Part shown: positions 8,501-17,737 of the stretch, one piece after another
How positions within the stretch are numbered: position 1 is the first letter of the stretch
Layout: each line of letters begins with the position of its first letter
Notes under the pieces: model-generated
Told to the model about the DNA's origin: nothing
The model's input: the letters and a program-made list of their open reading frames with translations, nothing else
Databases searched by the model: none
Program-made: the position numbers and the translations under genes
Source of the DNA: Paracoccaceae bacterium
GTDB taxonomy: Bacteria > Pseudomonadota > Alphaproteobacteria > Rhodobacterales > Rhodobacteraceae
Assembly (NCBI GenBank): GCA_014654775.1
Contig: JACVZW010000058.1
Coordinates: forward strand, 62,001-126,000
DNA length: 64,000 bases
Direction of reading: 5' to 3'

Positions 8501-9029
8501 ACAGCAGGTTCTCCGCCCAAACGGGGGTAAAGCTGATCACCGACCCGGTCGCCGGACGGTAGTCCCGCCCGTCTCCGATCAGCCCAAACAGCATCCGATT
8601 GGCCCAGTAATGGCCCACGATCACGACCTCTCCCTCGGCCTCACGCGGCAACTCGCGCAGAAAGCCCGCCACCCGCGCCGTGACCTGTGCAAGACTTTCT
8701 CCCCCATCTATGGGGGTTGTGGCATGAGCCTTCCGCAAGCTGAGGGATTGGGTCCCCTTCGGCTTGCCTTCCAGAACGCCGAAGTCGATCTCCATAAGCC
8801 GCGCATCGGTCTTTATGGGCAGGCCCGTCATCCGCGCCAAGGGCGTCGCCGTCTCCACCGCCCGCTGCAGGGGACTTGCCCAGATCCGCCCGATCCGCCG
8901 CCTCGCCAAAACCCGCGCCACCCCCTGCGCCTGCCCCTCCCCCAAGACCGTCAGGGCCAAGTCCCGCCGCCCCACATAGCACTGTCCATTTCCTGCCGTC
9001 TCGCCGTGACGAACCAAATGAATCAACAC
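8499..9029 (-). CDS. Histidine phosphatase family protein
   Basis: A 176-residue phosphoglycerate-mutase-like phosphatase. The catalytic histidine is H8 in VRHGET (residues 6-11). Further family residues are the SPLQRAVETA block near 53-62, EIDFG near 84 and the second histidine in VGHYWANR near 148. It starts with GTG and overlaps the end of the upstream GT4 gene by 7 bases. It is the last gene of a nine-gene coupled operon. Phosphatases of this family remove phosphate from sugar-phosphate intermediates (mycobacterial GpgP) or from cobalamin and nucleotide precursors; here a phosphorylated glycosyl intermediate is the natural guess. The substrate is unknown. Confidence 0.85.
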   Translation of the reverse strand: MLIHLVRHGETAGNGQCYVGRRDLALTVLGEGQAQGVARVLARRRIGRIWASPLQRAVETATPLARMTGLPIKTDARLMEIDFGVLEGKPKGTQSLSLRKAHATTPIDGGESLAQVTARVAGFLRELPREAEGEVVIVGHYWANRMLFGLIGDGRDYRPATGSVISFTPVWAENLL

Positions 9030-10150
9030 CTTAGCACCCGATCATACAGCGCCTCGACCTGCGCCGCCGCGCGTGGCCAACCGAAATCGGCGGCCCGCAG
9101 ACGCCCCGCGGCCACCATTCGCCGCCGCTCGTCCGGCCCTGTCCGGGCGATGGCGGCAGCCAATTCGCTCACCTCCTCCACCCCCACCAGAACCGCCGCG
9201 CCCCCCGCCACCTCCGGGATCGCCCCCGCGCGTGTCGCGACGACCGGGCAGCCCGCCGCCATCGCCTCGACCAGCATCAGCCCGAACCCCTCCCATCGGG
9301 ACGGCGCGACCAGCAGGTCCAGCGCCGCATAGACATTCGCCATGTCCTTGATATGGCCAAGGAAAATGATCCGGCCTTCGGCGCCCGCAGCGGCGATGCG
9401 GGCCTTCAGGCGGGCGGTCAGTTCGGCATCCTCCTCTGCCCCGATCAGCACGAACCGCCCGGAATGCCCCTGCGCCAGCAACTCCAACGCTGCCGCGACG
9501 AACAGGTCCTGCCCCTTCTGCCGACAGATACGCCCCACGCAGCCAATGACCTCGCCCTCCGGCCGCAGACCAAGCGCCAAGCGCGCCGCCGCCTGCGTCC
9601 TCGGTTGGGTCTTCTCAACAGCAATCCCGTTCGGGATCACCGCGATCCCGTCCCGCGGCAGACACAGCCGCGCCGCCACATGTTTCTGCACTGCGCCCGA
9701 CACGGCGACCATCGCATCCGTCCCCGCCGCCATCCGCCGCTCCAGAGCCAATGCCGTAGACCCGGGAAGCCACTTGTCGTCATACTGGTTGTGGTAATGC
9801 GAAACGATCCGCAAGCCATTGGGACGACAAAGAAAACCAGCCAAGCGCCCCTGCAGGTTCGGGCGGAAGGAATGGCTGTGCATGAGGTCGATCCGCTCGG
9901 CCATCAGCCAATCGGCAAGATGCGCCACGCCATCGATCTTGTCGGCGCCCAAGGCGACGTGAACCTCTGCGCCCGCCGCTTCGAACCGCCGACGCAGGTC
10001 GCGGGCGGCGTCCGGTTCCATCGCTGGCTTCAGGCAGTAGACGCGCGGCGCATAGGCCGCCGCGTGACCATGCTGCACAAGGCCGAGCACGGCTTCAGGC
10101 ACTCCGCCCGTGCCGAGCGAATTCAGGATATGCGCCACACGCTTCGTCAT
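9023..10150 (-). CDS. GT4-type glycosyltransferase
   Basis: A 375-residue GT-B fold glycosyltransferase of the retaining GT4 type. The N-terminal glycine-rich turn is NSLGTGGVPE (residues 10-19) and the C-terminal donor-binding segment is EGFGLMLVEAMAAG, with the EX7E pair. It would move a sugar from a nucleotide-sugar donor to an acceptor in the cytoplasm or at the membrane face. The ATG at 10150 is chosen because it overlaps the upstream stop as ATGA; the open frame extends to 10330 but that stretch lies over the neighbouring kinase gene. It is the eighth gene of the operon. Donor and acceptor are unknown. Confidence 0.88.
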   Translation of the reverse strand: MTKRVAHILNSLGTGGVPEAVLGLVQHGHAAAYAPRVYCLKPAMEPDAARDLRRRFEAAGAEVHVALGADKIDGVAHLADWLMAERIDLMHSHSFRPNLQGRLAGFLCRPNGLRIVSHYHNQYDDKWLPGSTALALERRMAAGTDAMVAVSGAVQKHVAARLCLPRDGIAVIPNGIAVEKTQPRTQAAARLALGLRPEGEVIGCVGRICRQKGQDLFVAAALELLAQGHSGRFVLIGAEEDAELTARLKARIAAAGAEGRIIFLGHIKDMANVYAALDLLVAPSRWEGFGLMLVEAMAAGCPVVATRAGAIPEVAGGAAVLVGVEEVSELAAAIARTGPDERRRMVAAGRLRAADFGWPRAAAQVEALYDRVLRC

Positions 10151-11259
10151 GAGGACAGCGCCGCCTCGGCCCCGGTCAGGCCCGCCATGATCCGGCGGGA
10201 CGGGGCCATGCCCTTGCGGATCAAGTGGCGCATCTGCTCCAACTCCGCCTTTGCCCGGGCGTAGGGCAGGTTGGCGGGAAGGGCGGTTAGCGATGAATAT
10301 CCTGCGATAACAGTGGCTTCGGCAGCACATCTGTCCGGCAGACCGGCATCCTGTAGGGCGCAGAGCAGCGTCGCCAGATCACGCGCCGGATCGCCCGCCC
10401 CGGCACGGTCGAAGTCCAAGAGGGTCATCCGCTCTCTGCCGTCGTCTTGATGCAACAAGACCTGCGCCAACGACAGATCGCCATGGCAAAGCGCCACTGC
10501 AGGCGCGCTCTCCCGTGCTAAAGCATCCGCCAGCCCTTGCCAGCGGGATGCCAGACCCGGCATCGCCGCTGCCAGCCAAGGCAAAGGGTCGTCGGGCAGA
10601 TCGGCCGCAGGCGCATCCAAAACCGCGCATCCATGCAGTTGGGCGACCATCTGCCCCAGCGCGGCAAGGCTGCCAGCCGTGGCCGTGCCTGCATCAAGCG
10701 TCGCGCCGGGACATAAGCCGAGGCAAAGGTCATCTCCGTCTGCAATCATCTGGGGCACATCGAAAGGGCGGTCCGCCACGGCTTTCTCGATGCAGAGATG
10801 ACGTAAAGAGGCGCTGGCAAGACGTTCTTTCTTTTTGATTTTTCGGATCAGCCGATCCTCTCCGCTACCAAGCAGCAGCGTCGCGCGGCGGCCCGGAACA
10901 TAGCGCAGGATACGGGTATCCGGCATGTGAAGCAGGTCTGCGAAAACAAGCGTCGGATCGTCGCCAAGGCCAAACCACTGCGCGCCGTCTGGCCTAAAGG
11001 AAACACTGCGCGCCATAAGTCCCGGAGAGGACCGCATCGGCACCTGAACGGTCCAGAGGATGGACTTGATCCGCAACTTGCCATTGCGCAGGCGCGTCTG
11101 AAGATCCGTGGTCACCACAGCCCCGGGAAGAGAGAGAAGCCGCCGCACCTCGGCATCCGCCGCGATCTGGGCATCCGCCTCTGCCAAAAGCGCCGCGCCC
11201 TCGCAATCGCCCAGAAGGGCATAGCGCTGCACCAGGGGAAAGGACTGCGGAAGGCTCAT
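10147..11259 (-). CDS. APH-fold phosphotransferase (first of three in tandem)
   Basis: A 370-residue protein with the aminoglycoside-phosphotransferase/choline-kinase fold. The catalytic loop is CHGDLSLAQ and the metal-binding loop is LLDFDRAG. At the eighth position of the loop, where most APH enzymes have Asn, there is Gln. The N-terminal lobe has a basic patch RKIKKKE. It overlaps its upstream neighbour by 4 bases (ATGA). In a glycosyltransferase operon the likely role is phosphorylating a sugar, aminocyclitol or sugar-lipid. There is no reason to call it an antibiotic-resistance gene. The start at 11259 is set by the coupling. Confidence 0.82.
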   Translation of the reverse strand: MSLPQSFPLVQRYALLGDCEGAALLAEADAQIAADAEVRRLLSLPGAVVTTDLQTRLRNGKLRIKSILWTVQVPMRSSPGLMARSVSFRPDGAQWFGLGDDPTLVFADLLHMPDTRILRYVPGRRATLLLGSGEDRLIRKIKKKERLASASLRHLCIEKAVADRPFDVPQMIADGDDLCLGLCPGATLDAGTATAGSLAALGQMVAQLHGCAVLDAPAADLPDDPLPWLAAAMPGLASRWQGLADALARESAPAVALCHGDLSLAQVLLHQDDGRERMTLLDFDRAGAGDPARDLATLLCALQDAGLPDRCAAEATVIAGYSSLTALPANLPYARAKAELEQMRHLIRKGMAPSRRIMAGLTGAEAALSS

Positions 11260-12416
11260 GACGACAGGACCTTCCGGATGCTTTCGGCAGTGGCGGAACC
11301 GGCATTCTGAGCAAGGAACTTCGCCGCGTGTATCTTCGCAAGCCCTTGGAACCAAAGGGCGTTCGGGCCGGTCGCGGCGCGCAGAACCCGCCGCGCGGAC
11401 AGGACCGATGCCTCAGGAAAGGTTCCCATCACGGGGCCAAGATCAAGCCGTGCATCCAGAAGAGCAAGGTCGAAACCCGGATCGCCCCGCTTCAGGCTTT
11501 CGGTGTCGATCAGGGTAACGCGGCTTGGTTCCACGAAAAGATGGTCTGGCTTCAGATCGGCATGAATCGGTACCTTCCGCAACATGGGCGGAGCGGCCTC
11601 GCAGCCCGCGATGATCCCTTGGGCAAGCGTACCAGCGTTTTGATCCGCTTCGGCGATGAAGGCCGCAGCCCGGCGGGCGGCCCGAAGATAGTCGGCGACC
11701 TCCATCCCGGGAAGGTCGGGCGTATCGCAGGACCAAAGCACCCGCAACGCTTCGTGGCAGCGCGAGACGGCATCCGCAATCACCTCTCTGTCCCCACGCG
11801 CCAGCAGCTCTTCAAGGGTTTCGCCCTTCGCTGCGGCATAGGCGATGATGCCCCGATCGGCGAGACAGCCGGTGACTTCGGGAAGGGCAAGCATACTGCC
11901 CTCGCTCTGCTGCCGCAGGTGGTTCTGCAGGTCGGCATGGGCCTGACTGTCCATCTTGCGCGCCACCTTGACGAAATGGGGCAGCCCAGCATCCGATACC
12001 CAGCGGAATGTGGCCGAAAGGCCGGGCCGGTAACGCACAAGTTGCGGGGCGGCGCGGGCCGACGCGCCGATCAACCTCGGCGCAAGCGCTTCGCTGTCCG
12101 TCAGAAAAGCCGCCAACTCGGGCAGCCGGTGATCCATGGGAAAGACCTCGAAGACCGCCGATCTCTCTGGGTCGACCCGCAGATGCGGGCGGGTTGCCTG
12201 CAAGTGCGACAGTTTCATCGGGCTGAGGAACCAGATCACCCCCTGCTGGCGCCGTCTGCCCGTGCCGAAGGCGACATGCAGCGCCGCGCGCAGCCCGGGA
12301 TGGTGACGCAGGCGCAGCACTTCGACCGGCGCCGCACCGGTGATGCGCGCAAGATCGCCTTCCGAGAGTGTTTGAAGGCCGATCAAGGCGGGATCGTCGG
12401 GGAAGGAGGTTCTCAT
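11256..12416 (-). CDS. APH-fold phosphotransferase (second of three)
   Basis: A 386-residue kinase-like protein. The catalytic loop reads IHADLKPDH and the metal loop LIDTESLKRGDP. The usual Asn of the catalytic loop is His, and DFD is replaced by DTE, so activity is plausible but not certain. The N-terminal lobe includes a HFVKVARK lysine segment resembling an ATP-contact strand. It is coupled by ATGA on both sides. Similarity to its two neighbours is confined to the catalytic motifs, so the three look like old duplicates or separately recruited kinases. The start at 12416 is chosen from the overlap; the open frame extends to 12509 without support. Confidence 0.8.
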   Translation of the reverse strand: MRTSFPDDPALIGLQTLSEGDLARITGAAPVEVLRLRHHPGLRAALHVAFGTGRRRQQGVIWFLSPMKLSHLQATRPHLRVDPERSAVFEVFPMDHRLPELAAFLTDSEALAPRLIGASARAAPQLVRYRPGLSATFRWVSDAGLPHFVKVARKMDSQAHADLQNHLRQQSEGSMLALPEVTGCLADRGIIAYAAAKGETLEELLARGDREVIADAVSRCHEALRVLWSCDTPDLPGMEVADYLRAARRAAAFIAEADQNAGTLAQGIIAGCEAAPPMLRKVPIHADLKPDHLFVEPSRVTLIDTESLKRGDPGFDLALLDARLDLGPVMGTFPEASVLSARRVLRAATGPNALWFQGLAKIHAAKFLAQNAGSATAESIRKVLSS

Positions 12417-13594
12417 GCCTCGACCTCCAGCAGGGCTGAAAGATGGGCGCGCGGCTCCGCGCTGAAGGCCCAGATCATCACAAGCCGCAGCCGGGCGGCC
12501 CGCCGCCAAACCGCGATGCGGGCCAGCGGGATATGCGGGAAATTCCGTTCTGCAGCAGTGATATAGGCGGCGAAGTTGCGGCCTTCGCGCAATCCGGCAA
12601 GATCAAGATGGGCTTGCAGATTGCCCAGATCCAGTGCCGGATCGCCCCGCGACAGCGTGTCGAAATCCAAAAGCCCTGCCTGCCCGCGAAACAGAAGGAT
12701 TTGACCTTCGTGCAAGTCACGATGGCAGGTCACGGGGGCCATGGGCGCAAGGGCGCGCAGGTCGTGGCAAAGCGACACAAGCTTGGGCCGCAGGACGGTG
12801 CCCAGATCGGGGAAGTAGGTCTGGACACGTTTCTGCCATTGCGCAAGCAGGGCGATCTCGTCCTCGACTGTCCAGATCGGCGCATCGGTCGCGGTGCTCT
12901 GCACTGCAGATAGCGCCTTCGCTGCCGCCTCGATGTCTGCAAAACCGCGTAGACCCTGCAACCGCAACGCCCTGCCGGGCAGGGCGGAGTAAAGCGCAAG
13001 GCCCAGCGACCGGTCGGTTCCCATGGGTTTGGGCAGACGCAGGTCGGTCCTGCCTTCCACAGCCTGCCAGAGCGCCAAGTGGCGGGTCATGGCCGCCTGT
13101 CCTGCGCTTGCCGTGGGCGATCGGAGACGGGCAAAGACCGTCCCGCCGCCATGGCGGATGCGCAGCACTGCCCGGCGACCAAGGCGATGGGCCGCAAGGT
13201 CGATGCGGAACGGTCCCTTGAGGCCGAGTGCCGAGAGGGTCTCTTCGGCCAGCGCAAGATCCGTCAAGAGCCGCAGGCCCGGCAGCTTTGCATCCCGTCC
13301 GGGTTGACGAAAAAGCAGGCCAGAGGCCGCATCCCAATGCAGCGCGGTCGCTTGACCGATCCGCGCCAGACGTTCGGCTTCGGCCATCACCCGTTCTGCC
13401 GGGGTCGAACCTATCCACTCGGCGATCCAAGGCTTGCCGTCGATATCGATCTGGGCATGCGGTGCCCGCCCGGAGGGGAAATGCATCCGGCCAAGTCGGA
13501 CAGGGCCAAGCGCGGGCAAATGACCGTCCACCAAAGCCGTGATCAGGGCAGTCGGCGGTAATGTCGGGGTCAGGTCGGGCATATGGCGGGTCAT
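12413..13594 (-). CDS. APH-fold phosphotransferase (third of three)
   Basis: A 393-residue APH-like kinase. The catalytic loop is CHRDLHEGQ and the metal loop LLDFDTLSRGDP, with Gln in place of Asn as in the first kinase. The N-terminal lobe (about 1-200) is long and carries RIRHGGG. It overlaps the ABC exporter gene upstream and the second kinase downstream by 4 bases each. Placement directly after the exporter suggests that phosphorylated intermediates are made before or during export of the product; this is inference. Confidence 0.82.
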   Translation of the reverse strand: MTRHMPDLTPTLPPTALITALVDGHLPALGPVRLGRMHFPSGRAPHAQIDIDGKPWIAEWIGSTPAERVMAEAERLARIGQATALHWDAASGLLFRQPGRDAKLPGLRLLTDLALAEETLSALGLKGPFRIDLAAHRLGRRAVLRIRHGGGTVFARLRSPTASAGQAAMTRHLALWQAVEGRTDLRLPKPMGTDRSLGLALYSALPGRALRLQGLRGFADIEAAAKALSAVQSTATDAPIWTVEDEIALLAQWQKRVQTYFPDLGTVLRPKLVSLCHDLRALAPMAPVTCHRDLHEGQILLFRGQAGLLDFDTLSRGDPALDLGNLQAHLDLAGLREGRNFAAYITAAERNFPHIPLARIAVWRRAARLRLVMIWAFSAEPRAHLSALLEVEA

Positions 13595-15360
13595 GCCTTG
13601 CGCTCCAGCACCAGGGGGGGATAGCCGTCCTCTTCGAAGCGGCGATCGGTCAGGCGGACGATGCGGTCGGCCATGCTCAGGGTGAGGTCGTCATGCGCGA
13701 TCAGAAGCGTCGTGCGATCGCGGCTGATCATTTTCAGCGTCTGGACCAGTTCCTCGGCCGTGGTGCGGTCAAGTCCGGTCAGCGGTTCGTCCAGGATGAG
13801 GATTGGTGCATCCCGCAGCAAGGCGCGCGCGATGGCGATGCGCTGGCGCTGCCCGCCCGACAGCGTTTCGCCACGTTCGCCCAGAACCGTGTCATAGCCC
13901 AGTGGCATGCGGCGGATGAACCGGTCAGCACCCGCCGCACGGGCAGCGGCAGCGATCTCGTCATCGCTGGCATCAAGACGGCCATAGGCGATGTTGTCGC
14001 GGATCGTGGCGGCGAAGAGCGGCGAGTCCTGCAGGACCACCGCGATCTGCTCGCGCAGCGAGTCGAGCGTGACGCTGCGGATATCGGTCCCATCGATCAG
14101 GATGCGCCCCGATTGCGGTTCATAGAACCGCATAAGGAGCTTTGCGACCGAGGATTTTCCCATCCCGCTCTGCCCGACCAGTGCCACCGTCTCCCCCGCC
14201 CGCAGGGTGAGCGTGGCGTTCTGCAGGACCGGGTTGCCACCGGGATAGGCGAAGGTCACGTCGATGAAGCTGATCCAGCGACGCAGGTAGGAGGCTTTGC
14301 GTGCATTCGGACGGTCGGCGATTTCGGGGTGCAGGTCCAACACTTCAAGCAACCGCTCGCCGCTGGCCGTGGCCTTGGCGACGCGGGCGGACATGCTGCT
14401 CATCCGGCGGATCGGCTTGTGCAGGGTGGTGATATAGGCTGTGAAGACCAAAAGGTCGCCCGGGCTGATAGCCCCGGCCTGCACCCGGGTCACGCCATAC
14501 CACATCACGAGGCAGGTCCCGGCGGCGAGGGCGACCTGTACCAGCCTGTCCATTTCCGCGGAAATCCGTGTGGCCACGACCCCTGCTTCTGCAGAGGACA
14601 GGTTCTGCTCGGAAAAGCGGGCCTCTTCATGGGCTTCGTTGGCAAACCCCTTGACGAGCGAAATGCCCGAGATGCCTTCTGTCATGACAACGGCGATGCG
14701 CCCTTCGCCCCGCCGCTGGTGCCGTGCGGCATCCTTGATGCGGCCGCCATAGCGATGCGTCAGGAAGACCAGCGCCGGCAGGATGGCAAGGGCGGCGATG
14801 GTCATCCGCCAATCCATCAGCGCCATGATGAGGATCGTGGCCAGCAACACAAGGCTGCGCGCAGCAAACAGGATGCCCGCCTCGATCAGCAGGTCGCGCA
14901 TCATCCGCACGTCTCCGGTCAGGCGCGAGACGATATCGGCGGTCGACACGCTGTCATGGAAGGAATGCGACAGCCGCTGGACATGGCGGTACAGTTCCAG
15001 CCGGATGTCCGCGACGACCCGCTGGCCGACGCCCGCTATCATCGTGGACTGAACATAGCCTGCCAGTCCGCCAAGGATCGCAATCGCTAGGATCGCGGCG
15101 CAGCAGACCCACAGCAGGGCCTCGCCTGTTCCGACCCATGCCAGAACCGAAGTCATCACAGGGTCCGGGACAGCCTGCGGGATGAGAAGGCCGTCGAAGA
15201 TGACCTTGATGGGCCATGGGCGGATGACCTCTGCAAGGGCGGCCAAGGTCATGGCTGCGAAACCGATCAAGAGTTTCCCGCGATAGGGGTAGGCATGCGG
15301 CGCGAGGCGGCGCAGCAGTCGCCAGATGGTTGTGGGCTGAAGGCGGCGGGGCTGTGTCAT
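13591..15360 (-). CDS. ABC exporter, fused membrane and ATPase domains (MsbA/lipid-A-export-like)
   Basis: A 589-residue half-transporter that would dimerise in the inner membrane. The type-IV transmembrane domain covers about residues 1-330. The ATPase domain has Walker A GQSGMGKS (396-403), signature LSGGQ (500-504) and Walker B ILILDE (520-525). Exporters of this shape move lipids, lipid-linked sugars, peptides or drugs. Lying among glycosyltransferases and kinases with 4-base overlaps on both sides, it most likely flips or exports the glycosylated product. No peptidase or RTX-type partner is present, so peptide export is less likely. Confidence 0.9.
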   Translation of the reverse strand: MTQPRRLQPTTIWRLLRRLAPHAYPYRGKLLIGFAAMTLAALAEVIRPWPIKVIFDGLLIPQAVPDPVMTSVLAWVGTGEALLWVCCAAILAIAILGGLAGYVQSTMIAGVGQRVVADIRLELYRHVQRLSHSFHDSVSTADIVSRLTGDVRMMRDLLIEAGILFAARSLVLLATILIMALMDWRMTIAALAILPALVFLTHRYGGRIKDAARHQRRGEGRIAVVMTEGISGISLVKGFANEAHEEARFSEQNLSSAEAGVVATRISAEMDRLVQVALAAGTCLVMWYGVTRVQAGAISPGDLLVFTAYITTLHKPIRRMSSMSARVAKATASGERLLEVLDLHPEIADRPNARKASYLRRWISFIDVTFAYPGGNPVLQNATLTLRAGETVALVGQSGMGKSSVAKLLMRFYEPQSGRILIDGTDIRSVTLDSLREQIAVVLQDSPLFAATIRDNIAYGRLDASDDEIAAAARAAGADRFIRRMPLGYDTVLGERGETLSGGQRQRIAIARALLRDAPILILDEPLTGLDRTTAEELVQTLKMISRDRTTLLIAHDDLTLSMADRIVRLTDRRFEEDGYPPLVLERKA

Positions 15361-16526
15361 GCGGCTCTCGCCCTCGGGAAAAGATCAACGATGCGGCGGG
15401 CATTCTGCCGCCAGTCATGAAGCCCTGCCTGCAGGGCCGCCCGCTTTCGAAGGCTGGCAGCCAAGGCAGGATCGGTGGCGATCCGTCGCAAGGCGTCGGC
15501 CAGCGCGTCTGCATCCCCCGGCGGGATCAGAAGGCCGCTGCCTGTGGGCCCGAGCAGTTCTGCCGTCTGCCCGATCCGGCTGGCCACGATGGCGCGGCCC
15601 ATGGCGAGATATTCGAAAAGCTTGAGGGGCGAGAAATAGTGATTGGCCGTGGCGGGATAGGGGGCCACGGCAGCATCCATCCGCGCGATCAACGCGGGCA
15701 GATGGTGGTGCGGCACCCATCCCGTGATCGTCACCGATCCGGCCAGACCAAGGCGCGCGGCCTGTTCGAAAAGCGCGCCCCGTTCCGGACCATCGCCTAC
15801 GATCAGAAGATGCGCGGGCAGGTTTGGCCGTAGCCGGGCAAGAGCCTCAACCAGAAGGTCCGTGCCATGCCAGGCCTTCAGTGACCCGGTGAAGCCGATG
15901 GTAAAGGCCGCGTCGGGCAGGCCCGGAACAGAAGCTGCAGGAATGCCGGGATGGAAGGTTGAACCATCGACCGCGTTGCCGATGACGTGGATACGCTCGC
16001 TCGGCGCGCCCCGGGATTGGACATAGCCCGCAACTTCACGGGACACGACCGCCAGCGCATCGGCGCCGCAAAACACCTCGGCCTCGATCTGCCGCGCCTC
16101 TTGTTGAAGCACGAATTTTCGGAATGCGGCCTGTTCCTCGACAAGGGGCGCATTCACCTCGATGACAGTTGGCACACCAAGGCTGCGGCCCGCCCTCACC
16201 CCGGCCGCCGACCAGAGTCCATATCGTTCGTAGATCATGTCGAAGGGGCGAAGCTGATGCAGCGCCTCCAGCCGGGACTGGAGCGCTTCGGCGAGGGCGA
16301 GAAGGCGGCGCTCCTTCGCCTCGCGCCCTTCGACGGGGGGGAAGTCCGGCCCGATCGCGGTGATCGGGAAATCGGCTGGACCATCGCCTGCTTCGGCGCA
16401 GAGCACCTCCACCTCATGACCTTCGGCGCGGAAGGCCTTGATCATGGCGCGGACATGCACCGATCCGCCCTTTTGGCCAAAGACGGGAACGCCACCATCG
16501 GCGCAGAGATAGGCGATGCGCATCAT
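15357..16526 (-). CDS. GT4-type glycosyltransferase
   Basis: A 389-residue GT-B glycosyltransferase. Residues 15-24 (FGQKGGSVHV) form the N-terminal glycine loop typical of GT4 enzymes that bind a lipid or polymer acceptor. IGFTGSLKAWHG near 210 begins the donor domain, and SPLKLFEYLAMGRAIVAS near 295 holds the donor-site glutamate. It is coupled (ATGA) to a second GT4 gene upstream and to the exporter downstream. It is distinct from its neighbour and probably adds a different residue to the same glycan. Confidence 0.88.
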   Translation of the reverse strand: MMRIAYLCADGGVPVFGQKGGSVHVRAMIKAFRAEGHEVEVLCAEAGDGPADFPITAIGPDFPPVEGREAKERRLLALAEALQSRLEALHQLRPFDMIYERYGLWSAAGVRAGRSLGVPTVIEVNAPLVEEQAAFRKFVLQQEARQIEAEVFCGADALAVVSREVAGYVQSRGAPSERIHVIGNAVDGSTFHPGIPAASVPGLPDAAFTIGFTGSLKAWHGTDLLVEALARLRPNLPAHLLIVGDGPERGALFEQAARLGLAGSVTITGWVPHHHLPALIARMDAAVAPYPATANHYFSPLKLFEYLAMGRAIVASRIGQTAELLGPTGSGLLIPPGDADALADALRRIATDPALAASLRKRAALQAGLHDWRQNARRIVDLFPRARAA

Positions 16527-17737
16527 GCGGCCCCCCGGGCAAGTCGATCACTGGCATCCAAGAAGAGGGCCGCAAGCGTTGCGCTGCTGGTTTTCAGGTC
16601 GAACAGGGCCTCGGCCCTTTGTCGCCCGCTTCGGCCCATCCGAAGCGCGCGTTCCGGATCATCGATCAAGCGTTGCAGGGCTGCGGCCAGCCCGGACGGA
16701 TCACCGGGCGGGACGAGCAGACCCGTTTCTTCTGCGGCGACGATCTCAGGCCCGCCGGTGACCGTGGTCGTCACGACGGGCAGCCCCTTGGCCATCGCCT
16801 CAAGCAGCACGGTCGGCAATCCGTCTCGGTCACCGTCAGGCGTCACGATGCAGGGCAGGGTTACGAGGGACGCCTCATCCAGCGCGGCGGCCAGCCTCTC
16901 CTGCGGCATGGGCCCCATGAGCTGGACCTGTCCGTCCAGACCCAGCGCTATGATCTGCCCGGCGAGCTGCGCCCGCAGCGGGCCGTCGCCAATAATCCGG
17001 CAATCGACCGTCCTGCCACCTGCCGCAAGCTTGGCGCAGGCCTCAATCAGGTCGGCGAAGCCTTTCTTCTCGACAAGACGGCCGATGGCAAGGATGCGTC
17101 CCGGCACGCGGCGCGTCGGATCGGTGGGCTGAAAGGCCGCAAGATCGATCCCGTTGTAGACCCGGTGGATGCGCTCGGCGGCCTCGGGGCACAGCGTCTG
17201 GAGATGCCTCAGGTTGAAGTCCGACACGGTGACAGTGAAGTCTGCGGCCCGCAGCTTGGCCTGCCGTTTCGCGGCATCCGTCTCCGGGTCGATGTAATGA
17301 TGATAGATGTCGCGGGCATGGGCGGTCATCGAAAAGGTCAGACCGGCGCGGCGGGCCGCCAGAAGGGCGACGGTCGCCGCATCCGAAGCGAAATGCGCAT
17401 GCAGGTGGCGAAGCCCGCGCGCACGTGCCGCCTGCGCAACATGATCGGCCTTGGCGATCAGGCGCGCCGCAGCTGTGGCCCCGGTGCCCGCGAACAGGGC
17501 CGCATCGCCCGTCTCGGGCAGCGCGGCCGAGACCTGCGTATCGGCCAGCCGGGTCACCCGCGCCCTGAGATCGGCAAGGCGCGCGTGGCGGGGTTCATCC
17601 GGCGGATCCAGCAGGGAGAAGACCTCGACCGTGATGCCAAGGGCTTCCAGCGCGAGTAGTTCGTTCAGAATGAAGGTTTCCGAAAAACGCGGAAAGCGCT
17701 TCACGACATAGCCGATGCGGAGCGATTGATCAGCCAT
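16523..17737 (-). CDS. GT4-type glycosyltransferase
   Basis: A 404-residue GT4 enzyme. The N-terminus has FPRFSETFILNELLALE (residues 14-30), characteristic of exopolysaccharide GT4 transferases. The donor site is EAMAKGLPVV with an E-x7-E pair. The ATG at 17737 overlaps the end of the receiver-glycosyltransferase gene by 8 bases and is preferred to the longer frame starting at 17797. It is the second gene of the operon. Donor and acceptor are unknown. Confidence 0.87.
   Translation of the reverse strand: MADQSLRIGYVVKRFPRFSETFILNELLALEALGITVEVFSLLDPPDEPRHARLADLRARVTRLADTQVSAALPETGDAALFAGTGATAAARLIAKADHVAQAARARGLRHLHAHFASDAATVALLAARRAGLTFSMTAHARDIYHHYIDPETDAAKRQAKLRAADFTVTVSDFNLRHLQTLCPEAAERIHRVYNGIDLAAFQPTDPTRRVPGRILAIGRLVEKKGFADLIEACAKLAAGGRTVDCRIIGDGPLRAQLAGQIIALGLDGQVQLMGPMPQERLAAALDEASLVTLPCIVTPDGDRDGLPTVLLEAMAKGLPVVTTTVTGGPEIVAAEETGLLVPPGDPSGLAAALQRLIDDPERALRMGRSGRQRAEALFDLKTSSATLAALFLDASDRLARGAA

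Noticed and set aside
8177-8530. Cys-rich plus-strand frame across repeat copies 1 and 2
   Set aside because: It is open only because the repeat has no stop in that frame. There is no ribosome site or conserved domain, and it overlaps the ends of two real genes.
9023-10330. Longer GT4 start at 10330
   Set aside because: The extra 60 codons lie over the neighbouring kinase gene and lack glycosyltransferase character; the ATG at 10150 overlaps the upstream stop as in the rest of the operon.
10147-13594. Aminoglycoside-resistance genes
   Set aside because: The APH fold is present but the catalytic-loop Asn is changed and the genes are coupled to glycosyltransferases and an exporter. Resistance is not supported.
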